This document shows, in pieces, positions 1 to 8,139 of a stretch of DNA of 36,998 nt. A model generated the notes under the pieces. That model was given only the letters and a program-made list of their open reading frames with translations, was not told the DNA's origin and made no database searches. Origin of the DNA: RGIG426 sp045598065 (GTDB lineage Bacteria; Bacillota; Clostridia; Oscillospirales; Acutalibacteraceae); assembly GCA_045598065.1 (NCBI GenBank), contig JAZLLJ010000065.1:1-36998 (forward strand), given 5' to 3'. Numbering within the stretch: the stretch's first letter is position 1; each line of letters begins with the position of its first letter. A program made the position numbers and the translations under genes.

Positions 1-27
1 TGACAGAGCGTTTTTTTAATGCGTATG

Positions 28-567
28 TTATTGCACAAATCCCTGTGCATCGGCGAGGGCATCGACTTTCACTTTGCACTGCTCGATGAGGGTTTTGCCG
101 AGAGCGATGGTACGTTCGTCATCGCTTCTGCCGCAAAGGGAGGCAAACGTCTCGGCGGCCTTATTTTTAAGGATCGCGCCGTCCTCCTGGCAGAGATAGT
201 AGAACGACAAACTGCCGTTTTGCTGAAGTTGCTCGTAGATTTCCGGCTCGGTCTGCTGCAACACGTCATAGAAGCGGCCGAACGCGGTGCGCGCGACAAG
301 TCCGTTCGGGAGCAGGCGCTGGACTTCAATGTCGGTCGTAAAGAGGAGGAGCAGCCAACGCTGTAACAAAAGTGTTTCGTTTTCGGACGGATGGGCATCG
401 GTGGCCTCTTTGGCGGCTTGCACCAGTTGCTCGCCCAAGGCGCGGGCGCGGTCCAAGTTGCCGTTTTCCTGTTGTTCTTTCAAAAGACGGGTGAGTTCGT
501 CGGCGGCATCTTCCGGTTCAACGTATTCGCCCACGATTTTCATATCGCTGTCGTCTTGAATTCGCAT
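28..567 (-). CDS. Hypothetical protein, 179 residues
   Basis: I do not recognise this family. The protein is acidic, predicted mostly helical, with no signal peptide or membrane segment, so it is probably cytoplasmic. The first 50 residues are rich in Glu, Asp, Leu and Gln and may form helical hairpins. The start at 567 is supported by an AGAAGG site eight bases upstream, which lies inside the last codons of the preceding TSCPD gene. That gene stops five bases before this start, so the two are probably co-transcribed and translationally coupled. A second in-frame Met at 543 is possible but has no comparable ribosome site. Being real is likely, from the ribosome site and gene packing; the function is unknown. 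Confidence 0.75.
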   Translation of the reverse strand: MRIQDDSDMKIVGEYVEPEDAADELTRLLKEQQENGNLDRARALGEQLVQAAKEATDAHPSENETLLLQRWLLLLFTTDIEVQRLLPNGLVARTAFGRFYDVLQQTEPEIYEQLQQNGSLSFYYLCQEDGAILKNKAAETFASLCGRSDDERTIALGKTLIEQCKVKVDALADAQGFVQ

Positions 568-571
568 ACAA

Positions 572-823
572 TCAACCTTCTTTCAATGCGGCGGCAATCG
601 CCTGCGCTAACTGGTCGGGGCAAGAGGTGGGTTTAAAACCACAACGGATGCCGGACAGTTTGTTCATGGCTTCTTCGGCATCCATTCCCTCAACCAAACG
701 GGCGATGCCCTGCAAGTTGCCGTTGCATCCGCCCTCAAAGCGGACGTTTTTGAGAATACCGTTTTCTAAATCAAAACTCACGCTGCGCGAGCAGGTGCCT
801 TGATTGCGGCGGGTATAGGTCAT
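572..823 (-). CDS. TSCPD domain protein (TIGR03905-like, four-Cys)
   Basis: This 83-residue protein resembles the small TSCPD-domain family found alone in clostridia and fused to class II-type ribonucleotide reductases elsewhere. Visible signatures are GTCSRSV near the N-terminus, the GGCNGN stretch, GIRCG and the eponymous TSCPD tail motif. These give four conserved cysteines that could bind a metal. The reading frame extends upstream to 874, but the start at 823 is preferred because GAGGG lies at normal spacing upstream and the upstream residues do not fit the family. It follows radA after a 77-base gap that contains a good promoter, and it runs directly into the 179-residue gene. The biochemical role of the stand-alone family is not established. 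Confidence 0.88.
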   Translation of the reverse strand: MTYTRRNQGTCSRSVSFDLENGILKNVRFEGGCNGNLQGIARLVEGMDAEEAMNKLSGIRCGFKPTSCPDQLAQAIAAALKEG

Positions 824-853
824 AACAGTCCCTCGTTTCTTTTTCGACTTTCC

Positions 854-882
854 AGTATACACGATTTTACACAAAAAAGCAA
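854..882 (-). promoter_or_regulatory. Sigma-A promoter for the TSCPD gene
   Basis: On the minus strand a TTGCTT -35 box (877-882) and a TATACT -10 box (854-859) are separated by exactly 17 bases. It lies 31 bases upstream of the TSCPD start, so the last two genes of the minus-strand block can be transcribed independently of radA. Confidence 0.7.
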
Positions 883-900
883 GTCTTTTTCATTTTTTGG

Positions 901-2256
901 TTAATCTAACGCTTCAAAAGCATCGCGCACCGTCTTGACACCCACGATTTCGATGTCTTTTCGGGGGGCGAGACCGTTTAGGTTGTGGGCGGGAAGCAGG
1001 ACTTTTTTGAAGCCCAATCGCGCCGCTTCCGCGACACGCGCATCCGCTTGGGACACCGCACGGATTTCACCCGTCAGGCCGACTTCGCCGAACGCGGCGA
1101 CTCCCTCGGACACGGGTTTATCTTTGAGCGCGGTGACGAGCGCCAAAGCGACCGGCAGTTCGGCGGCAGGCTCACTTAACCACAGACCGCCGACGACGTT
1201 CATATACGCATCGAGATTCGAGAAGAAGTAGCCGGCGCGTTTTTCCAGTACTGCCAAGAGGAGAGCCAAACGGTTTTGGTCAAAGCCGGTGGACATCCGG
1301 CGCGGATTGCCGAACGCGGTGGGGGACACAAGCCCCTGCACTTCCGCTAAAATCGGCCGAGAGCCTTCCATCGTGCAGGCAACGCAGATGCCGGAGACGT
1401 TGACCGGACGGCCGGAGAGCAGGGCGAGCGACGGGTTTTCTACTCCGACAAGCCCTTTGTCGCGCATTTCGAACATCCCGATTTCGTCGGTGGCACCGTA
1501 GCGGTTTTTGACACAGCGCAAAAGGCGATAACTCGAATGGCGGTCGCCCTCAAAATACAGCACGCAATCGACGATATGTTCCATTACTTTCGGGCCGGCG
1601 ATCGCGCCGTCTTTGTTGACGTGGCCGACAATAAACAGCGGAATATCCGCCGCTTTCACGGCACGCATCAACGCCGAGGTACATTCGCGCACCTGCGTGA
1701 CACTGCCGGGGGATGAGGCGACGTCCTGCAAACTCATCGTTTGGATGGAGTCGATAATCACAAGGTCGGGGGACTCGCTTTGGATCGCGCCCAAAATTGC
1801 GTCCACGTCGGTTTCGCACAAAAGCAACACGTTTTCGCTGTTCACACCGAGGCGGTCGGCACGCAGTTTGATTTGTCGCGCGGATTCCTCGCCGGAGACG
1901 TAAAGGATACGCTTGTCCGCGCCGAGCGTTTCGCAAATTTGAAGAAGCAGGGTGGATTTACCGATGCCGGGGTTGCCGCCGATGAGCATCACACCGCCGC
2001 GGACAATGCCGCCGCCGAGAACGCGGTCGAGTTCCGAAAGTCCCGTTAAAATGCGCGGATCTTCGGCAGTGGAAACGTCACGTAAGCGAGTGGGTTTCGC
2101 CGCGGCCGTTACGGTACGGGAGGAAGCGGTGGATGCCGCGCGGATTTCCTCTTGCACCGTACCCCATGCACCGCAGGTAAAACACCGGCCGGCAGGTTTT
2201 AAGCTTTCTGCACCGCATTCGGAACAGATGTATACGGTTTTATTCTTTTGTGCCAT
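901..2256 (-). CDS. radA: DNA repair protein RadA
   Basis: RadA is a RecA-family ATPase that acts in branch migration and processing of recombination intermediates. The 451 residues show the full layout: a four-cysteine zinc finger at residues 11-28 (CSEC and CFTC), a Walker A motif GGNPGIGKST around 93-102, the RadA-specific KNRYG motif near residue 250, and a C-terminal Lon-protease-like domain. The frame extends upstream to 2379, but the ATG at 2256 is chosen because AAGGA lies at normal spacing and the zinc finger then begins ten residues in, as in other RadA proteins. The gene starts 14 bases after the CwlD-like gene stops, so the two are likely co-transcribed. The product is cytosolic and no key motif is missing. 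Confidence 0.97.
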   Translation of the reverse strand: MAQKNKTVYICSECGAESLKPAGRCFTCGAWGTVQEEIRAASTASSRTVTAAAKPTRLRDVSTAEDPRILTGLSELDRVLGGGIVRGGVMLIGGNPGIGKSTLLLQICETLGADKRILYVSGEESARQIKLRADRLGVNSENVLLLCETDVDAILGAIQSESPDLVIIDSIQTMSLQDVASSPGSVTQVRECTSALMRAVKAADIPLFIVGHVNKDGAIAGPKVMEHIVDCVLYFEGDRHSSYRLLRCVKNRYGATDEIGMFEMRDKGLVGVENPSLALLSGRPVNVSGICVACTMEGSRPILAEVQGLVSPTAFGNPRRMSTGFDQNRLALLLAVLEKRAGYFFSNLDAYMNVVGGLWLSEPAAELPVALALVTALKDKPVSEGVAAFGEVGLTGEIRAVSQADARVAEAARLGFKKVLLPAHNLNGLAPRKDIEIVGVKTVRDAFEALD

Positions 2257-2270
2257 GTTTTCACATCCTT

Positions 2271-2963
2271 TTATGCGGTATAGCACACAACGCCGGAAAA
2301 GAGCGCAAACGCCACTTTTCGGCGGTAGGTTTCGTCTTTCAAAAGGTGGAGTTCGTCGGGATTGCTCAAAAATCCGCACTCGGCAAGTACGGTGGGTGTT
2401 TGGGTTTTGTAAAGCAAAAACACGTTGTCGTCGCCGGGCTTTAATTCCCGGGTGTTGTCCGGCTGAAGAAGCGATACGAACTGTCCGCGCACCGTTTCGG
2501 CCAGGATTTTACTTTCGGGGGCGTTTTCGGAGTAAAAAAACTGGGCGCCGCGGCAGGCGGTGTCGCCGAATTTGTTTTGGTGGATGGATAACACCAAATC
2601 GGCGGTCTCGTAAAGCTTCAATCGCGCGTTCATATCGCTGACCTTTCGCGCTCGCACGGTGTCGCCTTCGCCGAGAACGGTGTCGGTGTCTCTTGTCATT
2701 TCTACGCGATAGCCGCAAAAGAGCAAAAGGTCCCGTGTGGACAAAGCGATATCCAAATTGAGGTCCTTTTCCAAGGTGCCGTCGGGGGCAAGCGCCCCAC
2801 CGTCCTCACCGCCGTGTCCTGCATCAAGCAAAATGAGCGGACGGGAGTCGGCAGGAGCGGTAACGGCGGTTTGCGGCCGCGTTCCTACGGCGGCGGCAAA
2901 CAGCACTACGGCACATTCGATAACAAGAGTCCACAAAAAAGCGGCTTTAGCGGTTTGTTTCAT
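2271..2963 (-). CDS. cwlD: N-acetylmuramoyl-L-alanine amidase, CwlD-like
   Basis: A 230-residue Amidase_3 enzyme that cleaves the bond between N-acetylmuramate and L-alanine in peptidoglycan. Visible zinc and catalytic residues are H50 in LLDAGHGGEDGG, E65, H128 in LSIHQN and E195 in ECGFLSN. One membrane segment (about residues 8-27) anchors it facing outward. Length and single-domain architecture match CwlD, the sporulation enzyme needed to make muramic-delta-lactam in spore cortex; a vegetative amidase of the same family cannot be excluded. The frame extends to 3101, but the ATG at 2963 has a strong GGGAGG upstream and places the membrane segment at the N-terminus. If the CwlD assignment is right, the organism probably descends from a spore former. 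Confidence 0.85.
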   Translation of the reverse strand: MKQTAKAAFLWTLVIECAVVLFAAAVGTRPQTAVTAPADSRPLILLDAGHGGEDGGALAPDGTLEKDLNLDIALSTRDLLLFCGYRVEMTRDTDTVLGEGDTVRARKVSDMNARLKLYETADLVLSIHQNKFGDTACRGAQFFYSENAPESKILAETVRGQFVSLLQPDNTRELKPGDDNVFLLYKTQTPTVLAECGFLSNPDELHLLKDETYRRKVAFALFSGVVCYTA

Positions 2964-3006
2964 AGAACATCCCTCCCATACAAAACAGTATGGGCGCGGC
3001 CGAAAA

Positions 3007-3774
3007 TTATGCGCGACGGGAAGTTTTCTTTTTCTTCTTTTTGCCGCCGTAGAGGATTTGGTCACGCAGCACGATGTCTTTTGCGCCGAGGGTATAGGCA
3101 ATGTGGGTGGTGAGCGGTTTAAGAGTCGTCAGCGGCAACACCGCAAATAATGCCCACCACGGGACGTCGGCGGTGGTGGATGCACCCATCATACTGTTCA
3201 CAATGGGGAACCACGGCGCCATAATAAACTGGAACGTGCCGGCGTAATTGGGGTTAAACCAGCCGAATTTGCTGGCAAACAGCGCCGCCCATGCAATCCA
3301 CAGAGGAATGGTGGCGATAAGGCCGCCGCGCAAACCGTACCACTTGTCAATGGGCGTTTCTTTGCGGTTTTGACGGGCTTTTGCGCCGTATTCCCAAGCT
3401 GTAATATACAGCATCGAAATGTACATTCCGAGCATACAAATCTCGGAAATCAGTTTGGAGAGCAGATTCAGCCACGTCGGCATATCCGAGCGTTTGGAGG
3501 TGACTCGACGCATTTTTGTGGGTGCGGTTTCATCGGCGGAAACGTCCGTGTCGGAAGAAGTGTTTGCGTTGCTTAACTCTTCGACGGTCAGATAACTTTC
3601 TTCCACCCATTCACTGTTTTCATCCTGAACGTAAACGGTGTATCCTTCTTCTTTCGTGCCGATGGCGGTGAAGACGAAACCGACAGATAGATACACAATC
3701 ATAGAAAGCACTGCGGCGATGACCGCGCGCAGAAATATTTTCGTGACGAAAGAGGACATCGTCTCTTGTTTCAT
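3007..3774 (-). CDS. Multi-pass membrane protein of unknown function
   Basis: I do not recognise the family. The 255 residues show a hydrophobic segment at about 13-38, an acidic and Ser/Thr-rich exposed loop (about 42-90), then about three further hydrophobic segments between residues 105 and 230, and a highly basic tail ending in a run of lysines and TSRRA. By the positive-inside rule the tail is cytoplasmic and the acidic loop probably outside. It starts four bases after the upstream pseudokinase gene stops, with a GAGGAGG ribosome site formed by the Glu-rich end of that gene, so the two are coupled. A partnership with the PASTA pseudokinase is plausible but inferred only from this arrangement. 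Confidence 0.82.
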   Translation of the reverse strand: MKQETMSSFVTKIFLRAVIAAVLSMIVYLSVGFVFTAIGTKEEGYTVYVQDENSEWVEESYLTVEELSNANTSSDTDVSADETAPTKMRRVTSKRSDMPTWLNLLSKLISEICMLGMYISMLYITAWEYGAKARQNRKETPIDKWYGLRGGLIATIPLWIAWAALFASKFGWFNPNYAGTFQFIMAPWFPIVNSMMGASTTADVPWWALFAVLPLTTLKPLTTHIAYTLGAKDIVLRDQILYGGKKKKKKTSRRA

Positions 3775-3777
3775 AGA

Positions 3778-5517
3778 TTATTCTTCCTCCTCGTATACGT
3801 CGTCTTCTTCCGTGTCATCCTCGCCGGAATCGTTGCTGTCCGACGTATCATCCGACGTATCGGAATCGGCGGCTTCGGTGGGCTTCGGCGTGTTGTTAAC
3901 GCGCAAAGTCACTTTGTTGCCGTTCATCGGCTCAGTGCCTGCCGGCGGCCACGTGCCGAACACACAGCCCACGTCCACCGACGTGTCAGCCCCTTCGGAC
4001 GTCTCTACACGGAAACCGAGAGCCTCCAAATAGATTTCCGCGTGTTCCGCTTTCCAACCGGTCACGTCCGGCACGGCGGTTTGCGCTTTGCCGGCGCTGA
4101 GGTAGACTTCAATCGTGCCGTTTTTCTCAATCGGTTCTCCTTCGGCAGGAGATTGCGCCACAATGTAGCCGGCTTTTGCCTCGTCGGAATACTGGAAGCC
4201 GATGACTTTTACGGGGTAATCTTCAAACATATAGTTGTTGTTTTTGTACACCAACGCATAGTAGTCTTCGCCGCAAACTCGAGGGGTAATGCTGTCTGCA
4301 TTGACGTTTCGCGTAGATGTGGGCTCGGTCACGGTGGTACGTTTATCCGCCTGCGAAACGTCGGATGAGGTCGAGGTGTCATTTTGCGGTTTCCACAGTT
4401 TTAAGTAGACAATACCGCCGATGGCGAGAATCAGTAAAACCAGGATTACCGCGATAAGAATTCCGTATTTTTTGCCGGAAGATTTGGCCGGAAGACGGTC
4501 TTCGGCGGCGCGAAGAGCGGTCATTTCTTCTGCTTCCTGCGCCAAAGCGGAAACCACGCGTCCGGTAGACAATCGGTCGCGCAATTCGGTCAGCGAAGAA
4601 ATACGGGACGAGGCGTTGGGGTGAAGCGCGTCCGCCAAGGTTTCCAATACGTGCTCGGGCAGAGCGTTGGCCACTTCGGCCGGCATATACAAATCGTTAC
4701 CGTCTTCTGCGCGGTGAGCCCCTTCGGGAGGAGGGTTGCCGGTGAGAACGCGGAATAGCGTGGCAGCCACGGCATACACGTCTGCCGACAGGCCGACCGT
4801 TTTGCTCATCGTGTACTGTTCGGGAGCAGCGTAGCCGTCTGCCAGTTGCGGCTCAATCAGCGTGCCTTCCCGACGCACCGTCTCCAAATCAAATCCCATA
4901 AGGCGCAGGCGACCGGTTTCGTCCACAAACAGATTTTGGGGGCAAATGGCCAAATGCTTGAGCCCGGCGGTGTGGCAGGAAATCAGCGAGGACAGGAAAG
5001 GTAAGAATAATTTACGGGTTTCATTCCACGTGAGACGGCCGCCTTTTTGAGAGAGCAATTCCGTCAGCGTGTGAGGCTCGATATATTCCGATACTGTGTA
5101 GGACGTGCCGTTTTGCTTAAACAGGTCGTAGATGGGAAGCAACACAGACAGGTCGCGCAATTTCGCCAAAGTGCGGCTTTGATTGTCAAATTTTTCGCTT
5201 AATTCCGTAAAATCGGCGAAATTGGCCTCTTTTGGGGTGAGTGTGCCGCTTTTCTCGCGATGGCAGAGCGAAATCGGCATCAATTCCCGTAAAAACACCG
5301 GGCAGCTGCCGACGGTGTCGTAGGCGATATAGCAGGCGGTGGCGCCGGAGAAGGACAACACGCGTCCTACAACGTAGCGCTCGCCCAGCAGGGCGCCGAT
5401 GGCAAGATATTCTGACGGGTTAGAGCCGTCGGTGGGATAGCCGCAAACGGGGCAAGCCTCCGTTTCTTCGGTGAGAAGATTCATACAGCCGAAACAGCGG
5501 CGTTCAAACTCGGGCAT
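3778..5517 (-). CDS. PASTA-domain Ser/Thr pseudokinase with zinc ribbon
   Basis: A 579-residue membrane protein with four parts: a zinc ribbon (C8, C11, C22, C25), a protein-kinase fold (about 45-320), one transmembrane helix (351-372) and two extracellular PASTA-like repeats (about 412-477 and 480-541), followed by an acidic tail. PASTA kinases normally sense peptidoglycan fragments. Here the kinase core looks inactive. The catalytic-loop HRD is HLA (188-190) and its Lys is Cys. The DFG triplet reads GFD (208-210), and the usual VAIK-like Lys position appears as Arg in FLRELMP. The structural APEQY motif (231-235) is kept. The ATG at 5517 follows AAGGAGG. It lies between the helicase loader and the small membrane protein. 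It probably acts as a scaffold or sensor, not a kinase; this is inferred from the missing residues. Confidence 0.88.
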   Translation of the reverse strand: MPEFERRCFGCMNLLTEETEACPVCGYPTDGSNPSEYLAIGALLGERYVVGRVLSFSGATACYIAYDTVGSCPVFLRELMPISLCHREKSGTLTPKEANFADFTELSEKFDNQSRTLAKLRDLSVLLPIYDLFKQNGTSYTVSEYIEPHTLTELLSQKGGRLTWNETRKLFLPFLSSLISCHTAGLKHLAICPQNLFVDETGRLRLMGFDLETVRREGTLIEPQLADGYAAPEQYTMSKTVGLSADVYAVAATLFRVLTGNPPPEGAHRAEDGNDLYMPAEVANALPEHVLETLADALHPNASSRISSLTELRDRLSTGRVVSALAQEAEEMTALRAAEDRLPAKSSGKKYGILIAVILVLLILAIGGIVYLKLWKPQNDTSTSSDVSQADKRTTVTEPTSTRNVNADSITPRVCGEDYYALVYKNNNYMFEDYPVKVIGFQYSDEAKAGYIVAQSPAEGEPIEKNGTIEVYLSAGKAQTAVPDVTGWKAEHAEIYLEALGFRVETSEGADTSVDVGCVFGTWPPAGTEPMNGNKVTLRVNNTPKPTEAADSDTSDDTSDSNDSGEDDTEEDDVYEEEE

Positions 5518-5554
5518 AAAAAGGGCCTCCTTCTAAGGTGGTGAAAATCGATAA

Positions 5555-6526
5555 TCAGGCTTCGTCGGATAAACGGCGCTCTAATTTGGCTTGGCGGACG
5601 TCGTTGCCGGCAAAGGAAAGCGGCTCAAACGTGCCAAGTACGCGCGAAGCAATCGCTTCGCCGTAACGGGGCGCCCATTCGGGTGCGGAAAGATTGGTGC
5701 TGATGATGGTGGGAAGTCCCGCCATCATACGTCCGTTCACGATGTTATAGATGCAGGAGTTGGTGAACGAGGTGGACATCTCGGTGCCGAGATCGTCCAA
5801 AATCAGAAGGTCGCAGGAAAGAAGCGCCTCTTCCGAATCGCCCTCCACTTTGCCGAAATGTTCTTTTTCGAGTTGGCGCAACAGCGTTTGCACCGGGCCA
5901 TAAATAACCGAAAAGCCGCGGTCTGTGGCGGTTTTGGCAATGGCCAGTGCCGCGTGTGTTTTGCCGGTTCCGGTGGAACCGAACAGTAGCAAACTGTCGG
6001 CATTTGTGTCAAACTGGTCGGCGTAGGCGCGGCAAAACGCGAAATTATCCGCCATCCGCGAACGGGAGGTTTCGTCATAATAACTCAAATCCACCGTGTC
6101 GAACGAGGTGAGTTTCATGCCGGAAGTTTTGGACAGCGCTTCGCCGGCATATTGTGCCAAAAGTGCCTGATGACACGCGCACACACGGTTATCGGCAAAC
6201 CCGGTATCGTTGCATTTCGTGCAGGTGTAGCGCGGACTGAAATCCGTTCCCTGCTCGCCGGCGGCGGCAATATAGCCTGCCAACTCTTTTTGAGCGGCTT
6301 CGTTTTCTTTTTGGATGCGAGCAAGCGTTTCTTCCACGTTGCCGTTATTCATCACGACGAGAGCAATCTGAGCGGCGGAAGCCGCCATACGGCGCTCGCA
6401 ATCCAACGCTTGCGGAAAGGCTTTGATAACACGGACGCGGCGAGCAAATGCCTCGTTTTCGGCGGCTTGTTGCCGACGCGCCAATTCCTCGGCGGCCCGT
6501 TTACATACGTCACGACTGTATCCCAT
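5555..6526 (-). CDS. DnaC/DnaI-like replicative helicase loader ATPase
   Basis: A 323-residue AAA+ ATPase of the DnaC/DnaI/IstB group. Family members load the replicative helicase DnaB/DnaC onto DNA together with DnaD- and DnaB-type proteins. The N-terminal region (1-95) is helical. A cysteine cluster CTKCNDTGF...CAC (C102, C105, C116, C118) forms the zinc-binding element typical of DnaI. Walker A is GSTGTGKT at 183-190, and a Walker B-like LLILDDLG follows. The gene begins directly after the stop of the DnaD-domain gene (TAA then ATG without a gap), and its GAAGGA ribosome site is inside that gene's end. This coupling supports a primosome role over the transposon-associated IstB role, as there is no transposase nearby. 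Confidence 0.92.
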   Translation of the reverse strand: MGYSRDVCKRAAEELARRQQAAENEAFARRVRVIKAFPQALDCERRMAASAAQIALVVMNNGNVEETLARIQKENEAAQKELAGYIAAAGEQGTDFSPRYTCTKCNDTGFADNRVCACHQALLAQYAGEALSKTSGMKLTSFDTVDLSYYDETSRSRMADNFAFCRAYADQFDTNADSLLLFGSTGTGKTHAALAIAKTATDRGFSVIYGPVQTLLRQLEKEHFGKVEGDSEEALLSCDLLILDDLGTEMSTSFTNSCIYNIVNGRMMAGLPTIISTNLSAPEWAPRYGEAIASRVLGTFEPLSFAGNDVRQAKLERRLSDEA

Positions 6527-7540
6527 TTATGATTCCTTCTTTCGAAAACGCGGAGTGCGCCCCGCGATGAGTTGTTCATACTTATCCACGTCGAAACCGC
6601 CGTCGCTTTTTTGGGCGGAAGTGGCGGTCTTTTTCGATGCGCTTTTTTGCGGATGTTCCGCTTTGTCGGGGGTGGTGATGCCGTCCTCGTGCCAGGAGAT
6701 GAGGAGGCGATCCATATACACGGCATGGAATTTGCCGGTTTTCTCCACGCATTTGGCATAGGCAAGAGCAATGAGCGGTTGTTTTTGCTTAAACTCAAAA
6801 ATCCACTTTTCCGCCAAATCCTTTTGGGAGACGGTGGGGCGTTCGATTTCCAGCGACAGCCACTCCGTTAATTTTGTCCACGCTTTTTCTCGCCGTTCCA
6901 AATGGCAGAGATGGCGGTCGGCGGCGTCAATGGTGTTGATGCCCTGCTCTTCCCAGTTTTCGGCGGTGGTTTTAATATAGCGAACGCTTTTTTTATCGTT
7001 TTTCACCGCGTATGCCACAATCATAATGAGCACTTCCATCGGCAGAGCGGTTTGCTCGCACAGGTCAAGCAATCGGTCTTGGTCCGAACGCGAAAGTGTT
7101 TTGCCGAAACGGGCTTCCACGGTATGCAGGAGATTGGTGAACTCCTTGTAATTGGTCTTTTTCTTCGGCTTTGGTGTGTCGGCCGGTGTCAACGTTTTTA
7201 CGACCGGCGCCGACTTCGGAACGGATGGTGCGGCCGGAGCGAGCGGAGGTTGCGGCGCTTCTTCGACGACTGCGGCGGCTTTTTTCGGTTTTTCGGGTGT
7301 GCCATCCGAAAGCAACACGCCTTCTTTTTCCCAGAAAGCGAGCGCATCGGCGCAATCCGCTTCGGTAACGCGACCGCCGAGCGCGGCGGCACAGGCGGCG
7401 GCATCCACGCTGCTTTGACCGCACGTGGCGATGTACAAAAGCACTTTCAACTGGGTGAACGTGGCGATTTTCAAGGCCTCGCCTGCTTTTTGGGGAAGAA
7501 CTGCCGGATGGCACAACTCCGCACTGTTCCAGGTGAACAT
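6527..7540 (-). CDS. DnaD domain primosome protein
   Basis: A 337-residue replication initiation protein. Residues 1-80 look like the DnaD/DnaB N-terminal winged-helix region. A proline-, alanine- and lysine-rich linker covers about 81-128. Two copies of the DnaD C-terminal domain follow, each with the Y...W signature: YIKTTAENW (Y188, W196) and YMDRLLISW (Y275, W283), each trailed by a Gly-Ile. The two-copy arrangement is common in clostridial DnaD-like proteins. The ATG at 7540 has an AAAGGAGG upstream. It heads the minus-strand group and is coupled without a gap to the helicase loader, so the two probably act together at the origin or at restart sites. Confidence 0.92.
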   Translation of the reverse strand: MFTWNSAELCHPAVLPQKAGEALKIATFTQLKVLLYIATCGQSSVDAAACAAALGGRVTEADCADALAFWEKEGVLLSDGTPEKPKKAAAVVEEAPQPPLAPAAPSVPKSAPVVKTLTPADTPKPKKKTNYKEFTNLLHTVEARFGKTLSRSDQDRLLDLCEQTALPMEVLIMIVAYAVKNDKKSVRYIKTTAENWEEQGINTIDAADRHLCHLERREKAWTKLTEWLSLEIERPTVSQKDLAEKWIFEFKQKQPLIALAYAKCVEKTGKFHAVYMDRLLISWHEDGITTPDKAEHPQKSASKKTATSAQKSDGGFDVDKYEQLIAGRTPRFRKKES

Positions 7541-7602
7541 AGGGCGCCGCCTCCTTTCTGAAACGTAATTTCTCGCGCGTGTAACAATTTGCGCGGAGAT
7601 AT

Positions 7603-7631
7603 ATTATACACTATTTAAAAGAACAGCGCAA
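7603..7631 (-). promoter_or_regulatory. Sigma-A promoter for the DnaD gene block
   Basis: On the minus strand a TTGCGC -35 box (7626-7631) and a TATAAT -10 box (7603-7608), with TG two bases upstream (extended -10), are spaced by 17 bases. It would give a leader of about 55 bases before the DnaD-domain start and could drive the whole minus-strand operon down to radA. Confidence 0.75.
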
Positions 7632-7742
7632 GTCCTAAAACGGGATTTTCTGTGATTTGGGGGATAAAAACCGCAAAAAAAGCCGAATGAACGGGTGAGA
7701 ATAAAAAAATCGAAAAAATTTCAAAAAGTTCGAAAATTTTTG

Positions 7743-7771
7743 TTGCATTTTGAAAAACGATGTGGTATACT
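7743..7771 (+). promoter_or_regulatory. Sigma-A promoter for rpmE
   Basis: TTGCAT (7743-7748) and TATACT (7766-7771) with a 17-base spacer. It lies 53 bases before the rpmE start and diverges from the promoter of the DnaD block, so 7541-7824 is a divergent control region. Confidence 0.75.
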
Positions 7772-7824
7772 CCAAATGTTGACCTTGTTTTGAGGGCCAA
7801 CGGACATGAAACGAGGTGATTTCC

Positions 7825-8022
7825 GTGAAAGAAAATATCCATCCCGATTACAAACAGACCACCATCACCTGCGCCTGCGGTGAAGTGATCGAAACGGGTT
7901 CCACGAAAGAGAATATCCGCGTGGAAATTTGTTCCAAATGCCATCCGTTCTTCACCGGCAAACAAAAACTGGTGGATACCGGCGGTCGCGTGGATCGTTT
8001 CAAAAAGCGCTTCGGTATGTAA
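7825..8022 (+). CDS. rpmE: 50S ribosomal protein L31, zinc-binding type
   Basis: This 65-residue protein is ribosomal protein L31, a small protein of the large subunit central protuberance region. It begins with KENIHPDY, the family hallmark, and has the four zinc cysteines C16, C18, C36 and C39 (the C+ form, expected under zinc-replete conditions). The start chosen is GTG at 7825, because GAGGTGA lies at optimal distance and the residue order then matches the family. A GTG at 7816 would overlap the ribosome site. It is a single gene with its own promoter and an inverted repeat downstream. Confidence 0.96.
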   Translation: MKENIHPDYKQTTITCACGEVIETGSTKENIRVEICSKCHPFFTGKQKLVDTGGRVDRFKKRFGM

Positions 8023-8048
8023 TATCGACGCCACAGTCAGGCTTACGG

Positions 8049-8115
8049 ACAGACTGCGACAAAAGAGGAATGCCCATTTTCCGATAGGTGTTCGTTTTTT
8101 GTGGCAGTCTGTTTT
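8049..8115 (+). terminator. Possible terminator or regulatory hairpin after rpmE
   Basis: A perfect 9-base inverted repeat, ACAGACTGC (8049-8057) and GCAGTCTGT (8104-8112), is separated by 46 bases and followed by TTTT. The long loop is unusual for a simple terminator. It ends 25 bases before the next gene, so it could act on rpmE termination or on expression of the YigZ gene. Confidence 0.4.
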
Positions 8116-8139
8116 CATTTAAGGAAAGGGGGCGACCGC

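Noticed and set aside
5555..6526. IstB, the transposon helper ATPase
   Set aside because: No transposase or terminal repeats nearby; the zinc cluster and coupling to a DnaD-domain gene favour a helicase loader.
7615..8118. A 167-codon minus-strand frame over rpmE
   Set aside because: rpmE is certain from its zinc cysteines and start motif. The minus-strand frame would cross both divergent promoters.
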